DNA of 14,146 nt from Acidimicrobiaceae bacterium. Its GTDB lineage: Bacteria > Actinomycetota > Acidimicrobiia > Acidimicrobiales > RAAP-2. The stretch is taken from positions 1 through 14,146 of the forward strand of contig JAUTXB010000169.1 of assembly GCA_030838245.1 (NCBI GenBank), given 5' to 3'. A program made the position numbers and the translations under genes. Below, piece by piece: positions 4,883 through 12,228 of this stretch (the stretch's first letter is position 1; each line of letters begins with the position of its first letter). The notes under the pieces were generated by a model that searched no databases, had not been told where the DNA came from, and worked only from the letters and a program-made list of their open reading frames with translations.

Positions 4883-6730
4883 TCACGCGCTCTGCAGGAT
4901 TAGTCGCCACTGGTGGAGTTGCTCCTCTTCCTCTGGTCGTCGTAAGGCACAGGATCCGTCCAGTCGGGTGAGATGCGGGTTGAGAAAGGGATCGCCGGTC
5001 TCGATCACCTCGTCCCAACGGTGCATGAAGCGGCGGATGTCGGGCACGGAGCCAGTCTTGCCCCGGCTGGGCGACTCGTAGTGGATCAGCTCGGCCAGTG
5101 GCTCGTAGAGCACTCGGTAGCCGTGCTGGCGGGCCCGCAGGCAGAAGTCGATGTCGTTGGTGTCGATGCCCAGTTCCTCGTCGAATTTCCCCAGGTCCTC
5201 GAACAGGGTGCGGCGACTGGCCATGCACGCCCCGGTCACCGCCGAGCAGTCGCGGGTCAGCACGGCGAGCCCTAGGTAGCCGGGCTGGTCGGCCGGGAGC
5301 CCGACCAGTGTGTGGCCGGCGGCCCCGATCCCGATCACCACGCCGGAATGCTGGACCCGCCCCCCGGGGTAGAGGAGTCGTGCCCCCACCGCGGCCACGT
5401 CGGGCCGAAGGGCCTGGGCGGCCAGGGCGCCGAGCCAACCGGGGTGTGTGGCCTCGATGTCGTTGTTGAGGAAGAGGAGGACTTCGCCTCGGGCGGCGTC
5501 GACGGCGGCGTTGTTGAGAGCAGCCCAGTTGAACGAGCGGTCGTCCCGGACCACCGTCACGTCGTCTCGTTGGTCCAGGCGCTCGAGGAGGCTCAGCGTC
5601 TCGGGCTCCACCGAGCCGTTGTCCACCAGGACGAACTGGAGGTCGACGTCCTCGGTGGTAGCGGTGACCGAGTCGGTACAGGTGCGGAGGAAACCGGCAC
5701 CGTCACGGAAAGGCACGATGGCGCTGACCGAGGTCCGCCCGGGCGGCGTGCGTCGGAAGCGCCACGAGCCCGGCATCGGTCCCGCCTCGACCGTGCCGGC
5801 CTCGCCGCGACGGGCCACGGCACTCGTGACCGCACCCGGCCCGAGCGCCCCGGCCCGATTCCCGGGCTCGTCGACAGCCGCCGACCCGTCGTCCGGGTCG
5901 GGTGCCGACCGCCGGCTGTACAGGACCTCGGCGACGTGGGCGACCCGGTCGGCGCGCTCGGTGACCCGGAGCATGAGGTCGTGCTCCCAGTCCCCGTCGT
6001 CCACGGCCCGGATCCCGCCCGACTGGACCACCAGCGCCCTGTCGGCCAGCAGCGGTCGTCCGAGGTAAGGAGTCGAGAGCAATAGGTCCGGTGACCAGTC
6101 CGGCTTGAGGGCAGGCCGCCATGCCGCCTCGACGCCATCGACCTCGTCCTCGTCCCCGTAGGCGATGGGGGCGCCGACGACGGCCCCCACCAGCAGCGCC
6201 AAGGCATCGGGGGCGAGCTCGTCGTGCTGTCCCAGCATCAAGACGTAGGGTGCCGCGCCCCGTTCGAAGGCCAGCGCCATGGCGGCCACGAACGAGGTGC
6301 CCGGGGGGGCCGGCACCCGAGTGACCCGAGACGCCTCGGGTCCGCTCAGCTCCTCGGTGATCGCCGACTCGACCACGTCCGACGGGTTGCCCCGGGTAAC
6401 CAGGGATAGCTGCCAGTGACGATGGGACTGCACGACCACCGAGTGGAGGCACCGACGCAGCCAGAGGGGCTCGGGTTCGTCGATGACCACGAGCACGGCC
6501 ACCGGGGGACCGCCGCCGGGTACCTCGCCAACGCGCTCGGTGCGACATACCTGACGGTCGTGTCGCCAGGCCCGATAGGCAGGGAGGTCACCGGCGACAT
6601 CAGGGCGCAGGGGCGGGAGGTCCGATGTGGCGTAGAGAACCCGCTCGGGTGGTGGCTCAGTGGTCCGACCAGGCCCGCTGGTTGCGGATCGGGCATCCGA
6701 TCGGGGAAGACGCCGGTCTGCCTGCTCCAC
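4883..6730 (-). CDS. Tandem-domain GT2 family glycosyltransferase, 615 aa
   Basis: This cytoplasmic protein has two GT-A domains. The N-terminal domain runs from about 75, with VAVLVVIDEPEPLWLRRCLHS, an acidic IAYGDEDEVDG near 189-199 where this family usually has YSDEDK, and KPDWSPDLLLSTPYLG near 209-224. The C-terminal domain has VSAIVPFRDGAGFLRTC near 335-351, the metal-binding LLFLNNDIEA near 418-427, an acceptor-side NDIDFCLRARQHGYRVLYEP near 525-544, and HYESPSRG near 550-557. Such tandem GT2 enzymes typically extend rhamnose- or galactose-containing surface glycans; the sugar cannot be told here. The start is GTG 6730, abutting a TAATGT promoter with no ribosome-binding site. Residues 1-70 are poorly conserved linker. 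It is first in the operon with the 4443 and 3398 genes. Confidence 0.85.
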   Translation of the reverse strand: MEQADRRLPRSDARSATSGPGRTTEPPPERVLYATSDLPPLRPDVAGDLPAYRAWRHDRQVCRTERVGEVPGGGPPVAVLVVIDEPEPLWLRRCLHSVVVQSHRHWQLSLVTRGNPSDVVESAITEELSGPEASRVTRVPAPPGTSFVAAMALAFERGAAPYVLMLGQHDELAPDALALLVGAVVGAPIAYGDEDEVDGVEAAWRPALKPDWSPDLLLSTPYLGRPLLADRALVVQSGGIRAVDDGDWEHDLMLRVTERADRVAHVAEVLYSRRSAPDPDDGSAAVDEPGNRAGALGPGAVTSAVARRGEAGTVEAGPMPGSWRFRRTPPGRTSVSAIVPFRDGAGFLRTCTDSVTATTEDVDLQFVLVDNGSVEPETLSLLERLDQRDDVTVVRDDRSFNWAALNNAAVDAARGEVLLFLNNDIEATHPGWLGALAAQALRPDVAAVGARLLYPGGRVQHSGVVIGIGAAGHTLVGLPADQPGYLGLAVLTRDCSAVTGACMASRRTLFEDLGKFDEELGIDTNDIDFCLRARQHGYRVLYEPLAELIHYESPSRGKTGSVPDIRRFMHRWDEVIETGDPFLNPHLTRLDGSCALRRPEEEEQLHQWRLILQSA

Positions 6731-6736
6731 GTCCGA

Positions 6737-6745
6737 ACATTACCA
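6737..6745 (-). promoter_or_regulatory. Extended -10 promoter of the glycosyltransferase operon; likely leaderless
   Basis: On the minus strand this reads TGGTAATGT, an extended -10 with a good TAnnnT hexamer. Six bases (TCGGAC) follow, then the GTG at 6730, so the transcript should start on the initiator codon. No Shine-Dalgarno sequence or clear -35 is present. The arrangement matches the ppx promoter base for base in spacing. Confidence 0.55.
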
Positions 6746-6780
6746 GTCGGCCTTCATGTGCCCGATGGGCGCGGGCCGCC

Positions 6781-6786
6781 TACGAT
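6781..6786 (+). promoter_or_regulatory. Possible -10 element for the GNAT gene
   Basis: TACGAT fits TAnnnT and lies in the divergent spacer. It would give a leader of about 75-80 nt before ATG 6870. There is no evident -35, so the call is weak. Confidence 0.3.
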
Positions 6787-6869
6787 GCGCGTGTGGCACT
6801 GTTCGTCTCCATCGTGAAGGGCCCGAATGCAACGGGGCCCGTACCCCGATTCTGTGGGAACCCGGGGCG

Positions 6870-7496
6870 ATGAGCGCGGCCGTCGGCTCGCCCACGACCA
6901 CGCCGCTGGAGCTGACCGGGTGGCGGGTCCGGCTGCGAACGCTGTCCGAGTCCGACTATGACGCCTGGTACCGGGTCAGAGATCGCAGCCGCGACTGGTT
7001 GATCCCTTGGGAACCCCGGCCCCATGGCGCCCCACCCGCGCCCGAGGACAGGTCGAGCTTCATCACCCGCTGCATGATGCGGGAGCGGGAACGCCAGCTG
7101 GGCAGCGGCTTCGGGTTCGGGATCTTCGTGGACGAGGTCTTTTGCGGGGAGGTGACACTGTCGTCGGTGCAGCGCGGCCCGTTCCAGAACGCGTCCATCG
7201 GGTACTGGGTCGATCGGGAGTACGCCGGGCAGGGCCTGGTGCCCGAGGCCGTGGTGGTCGTCCTTCGCTTCGCCTTCGAGTCGCTCGGGCTGCACCGGGT
7301 GGAGATCTCGATCATCCCCCGCAATGCCCCGAGCCGCCGGGTGGTCGAAAAGCTGGGGCTCCGCAACGAAGGGGTGGCAGAGCGGTTCTTGGAGATCGAT
7401 GGACGGTGGGAGGACCACATCCGCTACGCCATCACCTCCGAGGAGTGGACGGCGCGCCGTTCCCAGATCCTGACCACCTGGCTCCGACGGACGTAG
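6870..7496 (+). CDS. GNAT-family N-acetyltransferase, RimJ/RimL-like, 208 aa
   Basis: This is predicted to transfer acetyl from acetyl-CoA to an amine, possibly a protein N-terminal residue as in RimJ/RimL. The N-terminal strand-helix TGWRVRLRTLSESDYDAWYR (about 16-35) opens the fold. The acetyl-CoA loop is REYAGQGLVPEA (about 116-127), followed by LRFAFESLGLHRVEISIIPRN and then SRRVVEKLGLRNEG, the classic motif A/B helix-turn. Length and layout fit the RimJ/RimL subgroup, but the natural substrate is unknown. ATG 6870 is preceded only by a weak GGGG; in-frame codons further upstream run over the divergent promoter and are unlikely. It is convergent with the epimerase gene, with a 20-bp gap. 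Confidence 0.88.
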   Translation: MSAAVGSPTTTPLELTGWRVRLRTLSESDYDAWYRVRDRSRDWLIPWEPRPHGAPPAPEDRSSFITRCMMRERERQLGSGFGFGIFVDEVFCGEVTLSSVQRGPFQNASIGYWVDREYAGQGLVPEAVVVVLRFAFESLGLHRVEISIIPRNAPSRRVVEKLGLRNEGVAERFLEIDGRWEDHIRYAITSEEWTARRSQILTTWLRRT

Positions 7497-7516
7497 CCCC
7501 CCGTCCATCGCCGCGT

Positions 7517-8563
7517 TCAGCCGTCGCTACCCCGGACGACGGCGGGGGAGTGCCGGAAGAACTGCTCGACGTCTTGCTCGTAGCGGTATTCGTTTCCGGC
7601 GGATCCCACCGTCCGGCGCAGGTTGTTGGCGCGAGCGAAGCTCTCGACCGCTCCGGCTGACGTGTACCGGTAGCGGAACCCGGTGTCGACGAGCCGCGAG
7701 GTGTCGACGCCGCGCCCGTAGCGGAGGACCGCCTCCATCTCGGTGGGGAACTGCACGATGCCCAGGCGGCGCAGCGGGGCAGCGAAGCCCCGGGGGTTGA
7801 CGGGCGGGAAGGGCAAGAGGTGGGCACCGCCGATGGTGGCCACCTCGCTCCAGGGCAACTTTCCTGCTCCGGCCACATTGAAAACACCGGGGATCCGGTT
7901 GCAGGTGACATGTTGCAGCGACCGGACGACGTCGTCCTCCTCGACGAACTGCACCAGCGGGTCGAAGCCGAGGATGCACGGCAGCACGCGCTTGCGGAGG
8001 TTGGCGCTGATGGGGGTGACGATGTCCGTGCCCAGCACGTGGGCGAAGCGAAGCACGCTGACGATGAGGTGGGGATTGTCGTCGGCGAAATCGCGGACCA
8101 TCGCCTCGACTTCGAGGAGCGAGCGCTCCACCCGGGTGCGCACCGGGGCCTGGCGAGGAGTCTCCTCGCGGAACCATGCCGGGTCCTTCTCCGAGGAGCC
8201 GTAGACATGCGTCGAGGACTTGACCACCACGTGCCGTACCGGCGTGCCCGGCGCGCCCGCCGCGGCCAGCAGGTTCAGGGTTCCGATGACGTTTGTCTCG
8301 TGGAGGGACCGCCCGGAGAGGCCAACGGAGTTGGTCTCCAAGAAGGTGTGGACGACGGTGTCCACCTGGGTGGCCTGCACGATGCGATGCAGGATCGTGT
8401 AGGCCTGGTCGGACCGGACATACTCGGTGCGCTCCAAGGGCACCCGGGGCTCGTCGGTGCCCATGCCCAGGATCATCTCCACCTCCGGTTCGGCTTCGAG
8501 GGCCTGGGCCATGCGGCCGCCCCAGAACGTGTCCAACCCGGTGATCAGGACGCGTCGGCCCAC
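7517..8563 (-). CDS. Atypical NAD-dependent epimerase/dehydratase (extended SDR-like), 348 aa
   Basis: The fold is clearly of the extended SDR type: a first strand and turn RRVLITGLDTFWGGRMAQAL, then HETNVIGTLNLLAAA near 88-102 and VVVKSSTHVYGSS near 112-124. Substrate-side segments are LRFAHVLGTDI and IPGVFNVAGAG. However, the glycine motif is irregular (GLDTFWGG rather than GxxGxxG). The catalytic YxxxK expected near 140-155 is absent; that stretch reads PVRTRVERSLLEVEAMV. Sugar-nucleotide epimerisation is therefore doubtful, and it may be a binding or regulatory relative. GTG 8561-8563 starts 1 nt after the acyltransferase stop, so the two are co-translated. From memory it resembles mycobacterial GalE2 (Rv0501), which also neighbours an acyltransferase. 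Confidence 0.82.
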   Translation of the reverse strand: MGRRVLITGLDTFWGGRMAQALEAEPEVEMILGMGTDEPRVPLERTEYVRSDQAYTILHRIVQATQVDTVVHTFLETNSVGLSGRSLHETNVIGTLNLLAAAGAPGTPVRHVVVKSSTHVYGSSEKDPAWFREETPRQAPVRTRVERSLLEVEAMVRDFADDNPHLIVSVLRFAHVLGTDIVTPISANLRKRVLPCILGFDPLVQFVEEDDVVRSLQHVTCNRIPGVFNVAGAGKLPWSEVATIGGAHLLPFPPVNPRGFAAPLRRLGIVQFPTEMEAVLRYGRGVDTSRLVDTGFRYRYTSAGAVESFARANNLRRTVGSAGNEYRYEQDVEQFFRHSPAVVRGSDG

Positions 8564-8564
8564 C

Positions 8565-9590
8565 TCAGCCGAACCAGACGCTGCGGCGCTCGCGCAGCAT
8601 GTCGTGCAGCGTGTCTTGGAGCATCGAGCGGATCCGCTCGGCCTCGTCCATCACGGTGGCCTTCGAGTACCGCGGCTGATCGGGCTCGACGTCGAACGTG
8701 ACCGGGTCGAGCACGCGGATCTTGATCTTGGCGGGGAAGTAGGCGAAGGTGCCGAGTACTGGGCCGAAGACGAGGTGGTTGACCGTGACCGGGAAGTACG
8801 GCAGCCGGAGGGCCTTGGCCAATGACGGGATCCGGAAGAGGATGGGCATGGACTCTTCGGCGCCGACCACGGCAATGGGAATGACGGGAACACCCGACCG
8901 CATGGCGATCTCCACGAAGCCGCCCCGGCCGAACCGCCGCAGCCGGTAGCGATCGGTGTAGGTCTTCGACGGTCCTTTGGTCCCCTCGGGGAAGACCAGG
9001 GCAAGTTGCCCCTGGTCGTGCAGGATCCGGTAGGCGTTGTCGGGGTGGCCGGGCACGCCGCCGGTGCGGGACCACATGGTTCCCACGCCGGGAACGGTCC
9101 GGAAGAAGTAGTCGGCCAGGCCGTACACGGGACGGTGGAGGTCCTCTTCGATGCCGTGCATGATGGCGGGGGCGTCGGAGGGGATGGCGCCGGCGTGGTT
9201 GCCGATCAGCAGGGCACCGCCCTCAGTGGGGATCTTCTCCATGCCTTCCCACTCGACCCGGAACCAATGCTTGTAGAGCGGGTCGTACACCCGGCGGACG
9301 AGCGAGCGCATGCGCTCGGAACGGCCCCATTCGTCGACGTCACCCCGACGGGGATCGACAGTCTCGCCGTCGTCGAGATCAGGGCGGAAGTTCCGGGGGA
9401 CCACGACGGGAAGGGGTGGGCGCTCCTCCGGTTCGACCTGTACGGCGGCCCCCCGGGCCCGCACATCGATGGCCCGGGCCCGGCGCTCCGCCGCTCGGCG
9501 GCGCTCCGCCGTTTGGCCCGAATCCGTTCCGTCCGCGCTCACCTCGTGCATCGTAACGCCGGCCGGGCCCGGTTCCCAGGAATCGGGCAT
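8565..9590 (-). CDS. Lysophospholipid-type acyltransferase (LPLAT superfamily), 341 aa
   Basis: This is predicted to transfer an acyl chain to a lipid or glycolipid acceptor at the inner face of the membrane. The catalytic block is IGNHAGAIPSDA at about 129-140; its spacing is H-x6-D, as in the MGAT-like LPLAT subgroup, rather than the PlsC H-x4-D. The substrate-binding VFPEGTKGPSK is at about 199-209, and GVPVIPIAVVGAEE is at about 233-246. Residues 1-90 are charged and low in conservation, and no clear transmembrane helix is seen. ATG 9588-9590 was chosen; a second in-frame ATG at 9551 lacks a better ribosome-binding site. It is third in the minus-strand operon and 1 nt from the SDR gene. 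Rv0502 is the remembered mycobacterial counterpart. Confidence 0.85.
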   Translation of the reverse strand: MPDSWEPGPAGVTMHEVSADGTDSGQTAERRRAAERRARAIDVRARGAAVQVEPEERPPLPVVVPRNFRPDLDDGETVDPRRGDVDEWGRSERMRSLVRRVYDPLYKHWFRVEWEGMEKIPTEGGALLIGNHAGAIPSDAPAIMHGIEEDLHRPVYGLADYFFRTVPGVGTMWSRTGGVPGHPDNAYRILHDQGQLALVFPEGTKGPSKTYTDRYRLRRFGRGGFVEIAMRSGVPVIPIAVVGAEESMPILFRIPSLAKALRLPYFPVTVNHLVFGPVLGTFAYFPAKIKIRVLDPVTFDVEPDQPRYSKATVMDEAERIRSMLQDTLHDMLRERRSVWFG

Positions 9591-9615
9591 CGGGCGCCCG
9601 CCCCCGCGTCGGTGC

Positions 9616-10803
9616 CTAGCCGGGGGGAGCGGATCGGACCGAGCTGTGGATCCTGCCCGAGAGGGGGCCGAGGGCCAGTAGCCCGTGGAGGGAGAGTGAG
9701 CGCCTGTCGACCATCAGGTCGGGCAGGGCGGCCCGCAGGGAACGGGCGCAGTCCGAGACGTCGGTCGGATCGACCAGTGGAAACAAGACCAACGTCTCGT
9801 GGGGCCCGGTGATCAAGGGAAGCGGTATGGCCGCCGGCCCGACCGTAAGTGCTGTGCGCACCCGGTCGGTGCGCTGCTCATCGGCCGCCGTTGCATCGGC
9901 CGCCGTTGCATCGGCCGCCGTGGCGTGCGCTTGGGTGGCGTGGCCGCCACCGGACCGAGAGCCTGGCCGGGTGGTGCCTGGCTGGCTCACGGCAATGGCG
10001 GGTACGGGCGAGGGCCGCCGCAAGCCCAACCGGGAGCTGTACACGTCGGCCAGCATTGTGATCGAGTCGTGCAACGGCTGGACGCTGCTGCCCGGGACGT
10101 GCTTCCACTGCACGGGGACCTCGGCGATGGCCAGCCCGAGGCGGTGCGCACAGGCCAACACCTCGACATCGAAAGCGAAACGGTCGATCGGCACGAGATG
10201 GAACAAGAGGCGGGCAGCCTCGGTGCGGAAGGCCTTGAACCCGCACTGGGTGTCGAGGAAGTCCAGATCGGTGCCGGCGGTGACGAGCCGATTGAACAGT
10301 CGGCCCATCAACAGCCGGATCATGTACCGGCTCTCGACCATCGAGTCCGGGAGGGATCGGGATCCGATGGCGGCTTCGGTCGTGGCCAGGCGATCGAGAA
10401 GCAGGGGGATGGCTCGGGGGTCGATGGCCATATCGGCGTCCATATAGGCGGTGATTGCACCGCGGGCCGCCCTGATGCCGGCCCGGATGGCCGCGCCCTT
10501 GCCCTGGTTGAACGGCAGCCGGATGATGCGGTGGTGGGGGAGATCGGCCAGCAGCGTTCGGGCCTGTCCCGCCGTGTCGTCGTTGCTGCCGTCATCGACC
10601 ACGATGACCTCGGTGCAGGCGACATCGACCGCACCGGCGTGGATCGCCGACCGGAATCGTTCGAATCCATCGCCCAGGCGGTGGGCCTCGTTGTACGCGG
10701 GGACGACGACGCTCAACCGGAGTGCGGTCGTCGGTCGCCCGGAGGAGGGAAGGGAGCGAGCTGGGTCGATCGGCGTGGGCGACAGCTTAGGGTCGGCGCG
10801 CAC
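9616..10803 (-). CDS. Dolichyl-phosphate glucose-synthase-like GT2 glycosyltransferase with extra C-terminal domain, 395 aa
   Basis: Residues 28-265 form a GT2 domain. LRLSVVVPAYNEAHRLG opens it, then EVIVVDDGSNDDTAG, FNQGKGAAIRAGIRAARG, the metal site YMDADMAIDP (120-129), IGSRS, and DTQCGFKAFR (184-193). This pattern is typical of ALG5-like enzymes that load a sugar onto a polyprenyl phosphate at the membrane. A linker (about 266-310) includes three ATAAD repeats. An additional unrecognised domain of about 85 aa follows, with ETLVLFPLVDPTDVSDCARS and LSLHGLLALGPLSG. The start is GTG 10801-10803, 5 nt after the NlpC/P60 stop. Co-transcription with that gene is likely; the tail's function is unknown. 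Confidence 0.85.
   Translation of the reverse strand: MRADPKLSPTPIDPARSLPSSGRPTTALRLSVVVPAYNEAHRLGDGFERFRSAIHAGAVDVACTEVIVVDDGSNDDTAGQARTLLADLPHHRIIRLPFNQGKGAAIRAGIRAARGAITAYMDADMAIDPRAIPLLLDRLATTEAAIGSRSLPDSMVESRYMIRLLMGRLFNRLVTAGTDLDFLDTQCGFKAFRTEAARLLFHLVPIDRFAFDVEVLACAHRLGLAIAEVPVQWKHVPGSSVQPLHDSITMLADVYSSRLGLRRPSPVPAIAVSQPGTTRPGSRSGGGHATQAHATAADATAADATAADEQRTDRVRTALTVGPAAIPLPLITGPHETLVLFPLVDPTDVSDCARSLRAALPDLMVDRRSLSLHGLLALGPLSGRIHSSVRSAPPG
9879..9923 (-). repeat. 3 x 15-bp coding minisatellite (ATAAD repeats)
   Basis: Three head-to-tail 15-bp units (plus strand CATCGGCCGCCGTTG) lie at 9879-9893, 9894-9908 and 9909-9923. The first two are identical and the third differs at one base. They encode ATAAD three times in the linker between the GT2 domain and the extra C-terminal domain. 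The array preserves frame whatever the copy number. Confidence 0.85.
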
Positions 10804-10808
10804 CGACT

Positions 10809-12104
10809 TCAGGGTCGGGCCGCACCGACCAGGCCGCCGTACCAGATCGGGTCATAGGTGACCACGGTCCCGGTGTGGGCCGCCTGGATGATGGTGGCAC
10901 TGCCGTAGGGGGTGGCCGAGCCGTTGAGGCTGGGGCCCACGTACATGACTACATGGTCGATCCCGCCGCCGTCGAGGTCGTAGAAGATGAGATCGCCCGG
11001 CTCCAGGGCGGACATGCTGACGTGCCGGGACTCGGCGTACTGGTCGGCCGCCGAGTGGGAGAGGGAGACCCCTGCCTGCCCCCAGGCCAGGAGGGTCAGG
11101 CCCGAGCAGTCCACCCCGGACCGACTGGCCCCACCCCAGGCGTAGGGCACGCCGAAGTAGGTGAGCGCTGCGTTCACGGCGGCGACGCCCGCCGACGAGG
11201 GGGTTCCCCCCGGGGAGGCCGGGGTCGTCCCTGATCCGGCTGAGGTGGCGGCCTGGTTGGCTGATTGGGTGGCCGAGGTCGCGGCGGCAGTCGAAGCGCC
11301 CCCCAGCGAGCTGGCCACCTGTGCCGACCGAGAGGCCTGGACGGCTGCGCTCTGCGCGTTCGCTTGGCTGGTGGCCGCCTGGGCGGCCGCCGCGGCTTGG
11401 GCCGCCTGGGCGGCGGCCTGCTGGGCAATCTGGGTGGCCAGGGTGCCTTTGACCTGGGCCAGGGTGGCTTGGGACTGGTTGGCCGTGGCCTGGGCGGCGG
11501 CCTCGGCCAGTTGGGCCTGGTCTCGCTCCGCCGACTGGTCGTGCTGCTGGGCGACCAGGGTGGCCTGGGTCGCGGCCAGCCGGCGCTGCCCGGCCTGGAC
11601 TCGCGCCACGTCGCGGTCGACGTTGCCCACCACGATCTGGGTGTAGGTCCGACGGGCCCCGGCATCCGATGTGGGTGAGGCGAAGACGGAGGCGAGGCTG
11701 GTCGAGGAGGGGTCGTACAGGTAGGACTGAACGGCGTCCCGGGTCAGCTGCGTGCGGTCGGCAGCGAGGCGGCGCACGGTGGCAGCCAGCGACGCGTTCG
11801 TCGTCACCAACGCGGCTTGGGTGGCCTGGAGGCGAACAGTGGCTTGGTTGTACTGCTCGTCTTGCGCGGTCAACTGCTGTTGTTGCTGCTCGATCTGGGT
11901 CTCGATGGCTGCGACCTGGGCCTCGGTGGCGGTGATCGACGACGTGCTCGGCGCCTGGTCCGCCCCGGCGATTGGCGCCGCCACCAGCGAGCCGCTGGAT
12001 GCGACCAGGGCCACCGCAGCGGCCAGCAAGCCTGCGTGGCGCGTGCCGGGACGGCCGGCCCGATGCCACCGTCGAGCTGAATCCACATTGGTCACAACAG
12101 CCAC
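10809..12104 (-). CDS. Secreted NlpC/P60 (C40) peptidoglycan endopeptidase with coiled-coil region, RipA-like
   Basis: This is predicted to be exported and to cut peptide stems of peptidoglycan during division or remodelling. A basic N-terminus (RRWHRAGRPGTRH) and hydrophobic LLAAAVALVASSGSLVAAP, with cleavage likely after AGA, make a Sec signal peptide. A long Gln/Ala-rich coiled coil fills residues of about 60-270, then a Ser/Thr/Gly/Pro linker. The catalytic domain starts at NAALTYFGVPYAWGGASRSG. The nucleophile is Cys in GVDCSGL (about 333), with His in GGGIDHVVMY (about 384) and a third polar residue in QAAH (about 410). The start chosen is GTG 12102-12104, 7 nt after a TACTGT -10 (431 aa). 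The longer TTG 12140 frame begins inside the putative -35. GTGs at 12095 and 12086 are alternatives. Confidence 0.87.
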   Translation of the reverse strand: MAVVTNVDSARRWHRAGRPGTRHAGLLAAAVALVASSGSLVAAPIAGADQAPSTSSITATEAQVAAIETQIEQQQQQLTAQDEQYNQATVRLQATQAALVTTNASLAATVRRLAADRTQLTRDAVQSYLYDPSSTSLASVFASPTSDAGARRTYTQIVVGNVDRDVARVQAGQRRLAATQATLVAQQHDQSAERDQAQLAEAAAQATANQSQATLAQVKGTLATQIAQQAAAQAAQAAAAAQAATSQANAQSAAVQASRSAQVASSLGGASTAAATSATQSANQAATSAGSGTTPASPGGTPSSAGVAAVNAALTYFGVPYAWGGASRSGVDCSGLTLLAWGQAGVSLSHSAADQYAESRHVSMSALEPGDLIFYDLDGGGIDHVVMYVGPSLNGSATPYGSATIIQAAHTGTVVTYDPIWYGGLVGAARP

Positions 12105-12111
12105 ATGCGTC

Positions 12112-12140
12112 ACAGTAGCCCCGGGGTGAGGCGAATCCAA
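12112..12140 (-). promoter_or_regulatory. Promoter of the NlpC/P60-led envelope operon; probably leaderless
   Basis: Reading the minus strand, TTGGAT (12140-12135) serves as -35, then exactly 17 bp, then TACTGT (12117-12112) as -10. Seven nucleotides later comes GTG at 12104. This placement argues against the in-frame TTG at 12140 as start codon. No ribosome-binding site precedes 12104, in keeping with leaderless initiation. Confidence 0.5.
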
Positions 12141-12228
12141 GGGCGTCCTCCCTGGTCACGGGGTACCGTGCCCAGGAGGCCGGGCTGTCGAGTATGACGG
12201 AGGGATGCGGAGAGGCGTGAGGTAGCCC

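Noticed and set aside
4887..5438. Upstream part of the 331-codon minus-strand frame
   Set aside because: It is a Gly/Arg/Pro-rich shadow of the tandem GT2; only the part below 4886 can belong to the coiled-coil gene.
6660..6869. Longer start for the GNAT gene
   Set aside because: The extension runs through the divergent promoter region and into the opposing glycosyltransferase gene, and shows no family resemblance.
7489..7506. 5-bp hairpin (GGACG/CGTCC) at the GNAT-SDR convergent end as a terminator
   Set aside because: The stem is short with an 8-nt loop and no T-run on either side; it is too weak to call in GC-rich DNA.
9799..10857. 352-codon open frame on the plus strand
   Set aside because: It is antisense to the ALG5-like glycosyltransferase, whose frame carries all GT2 motifs; long antisense frames are expected at this GC content.
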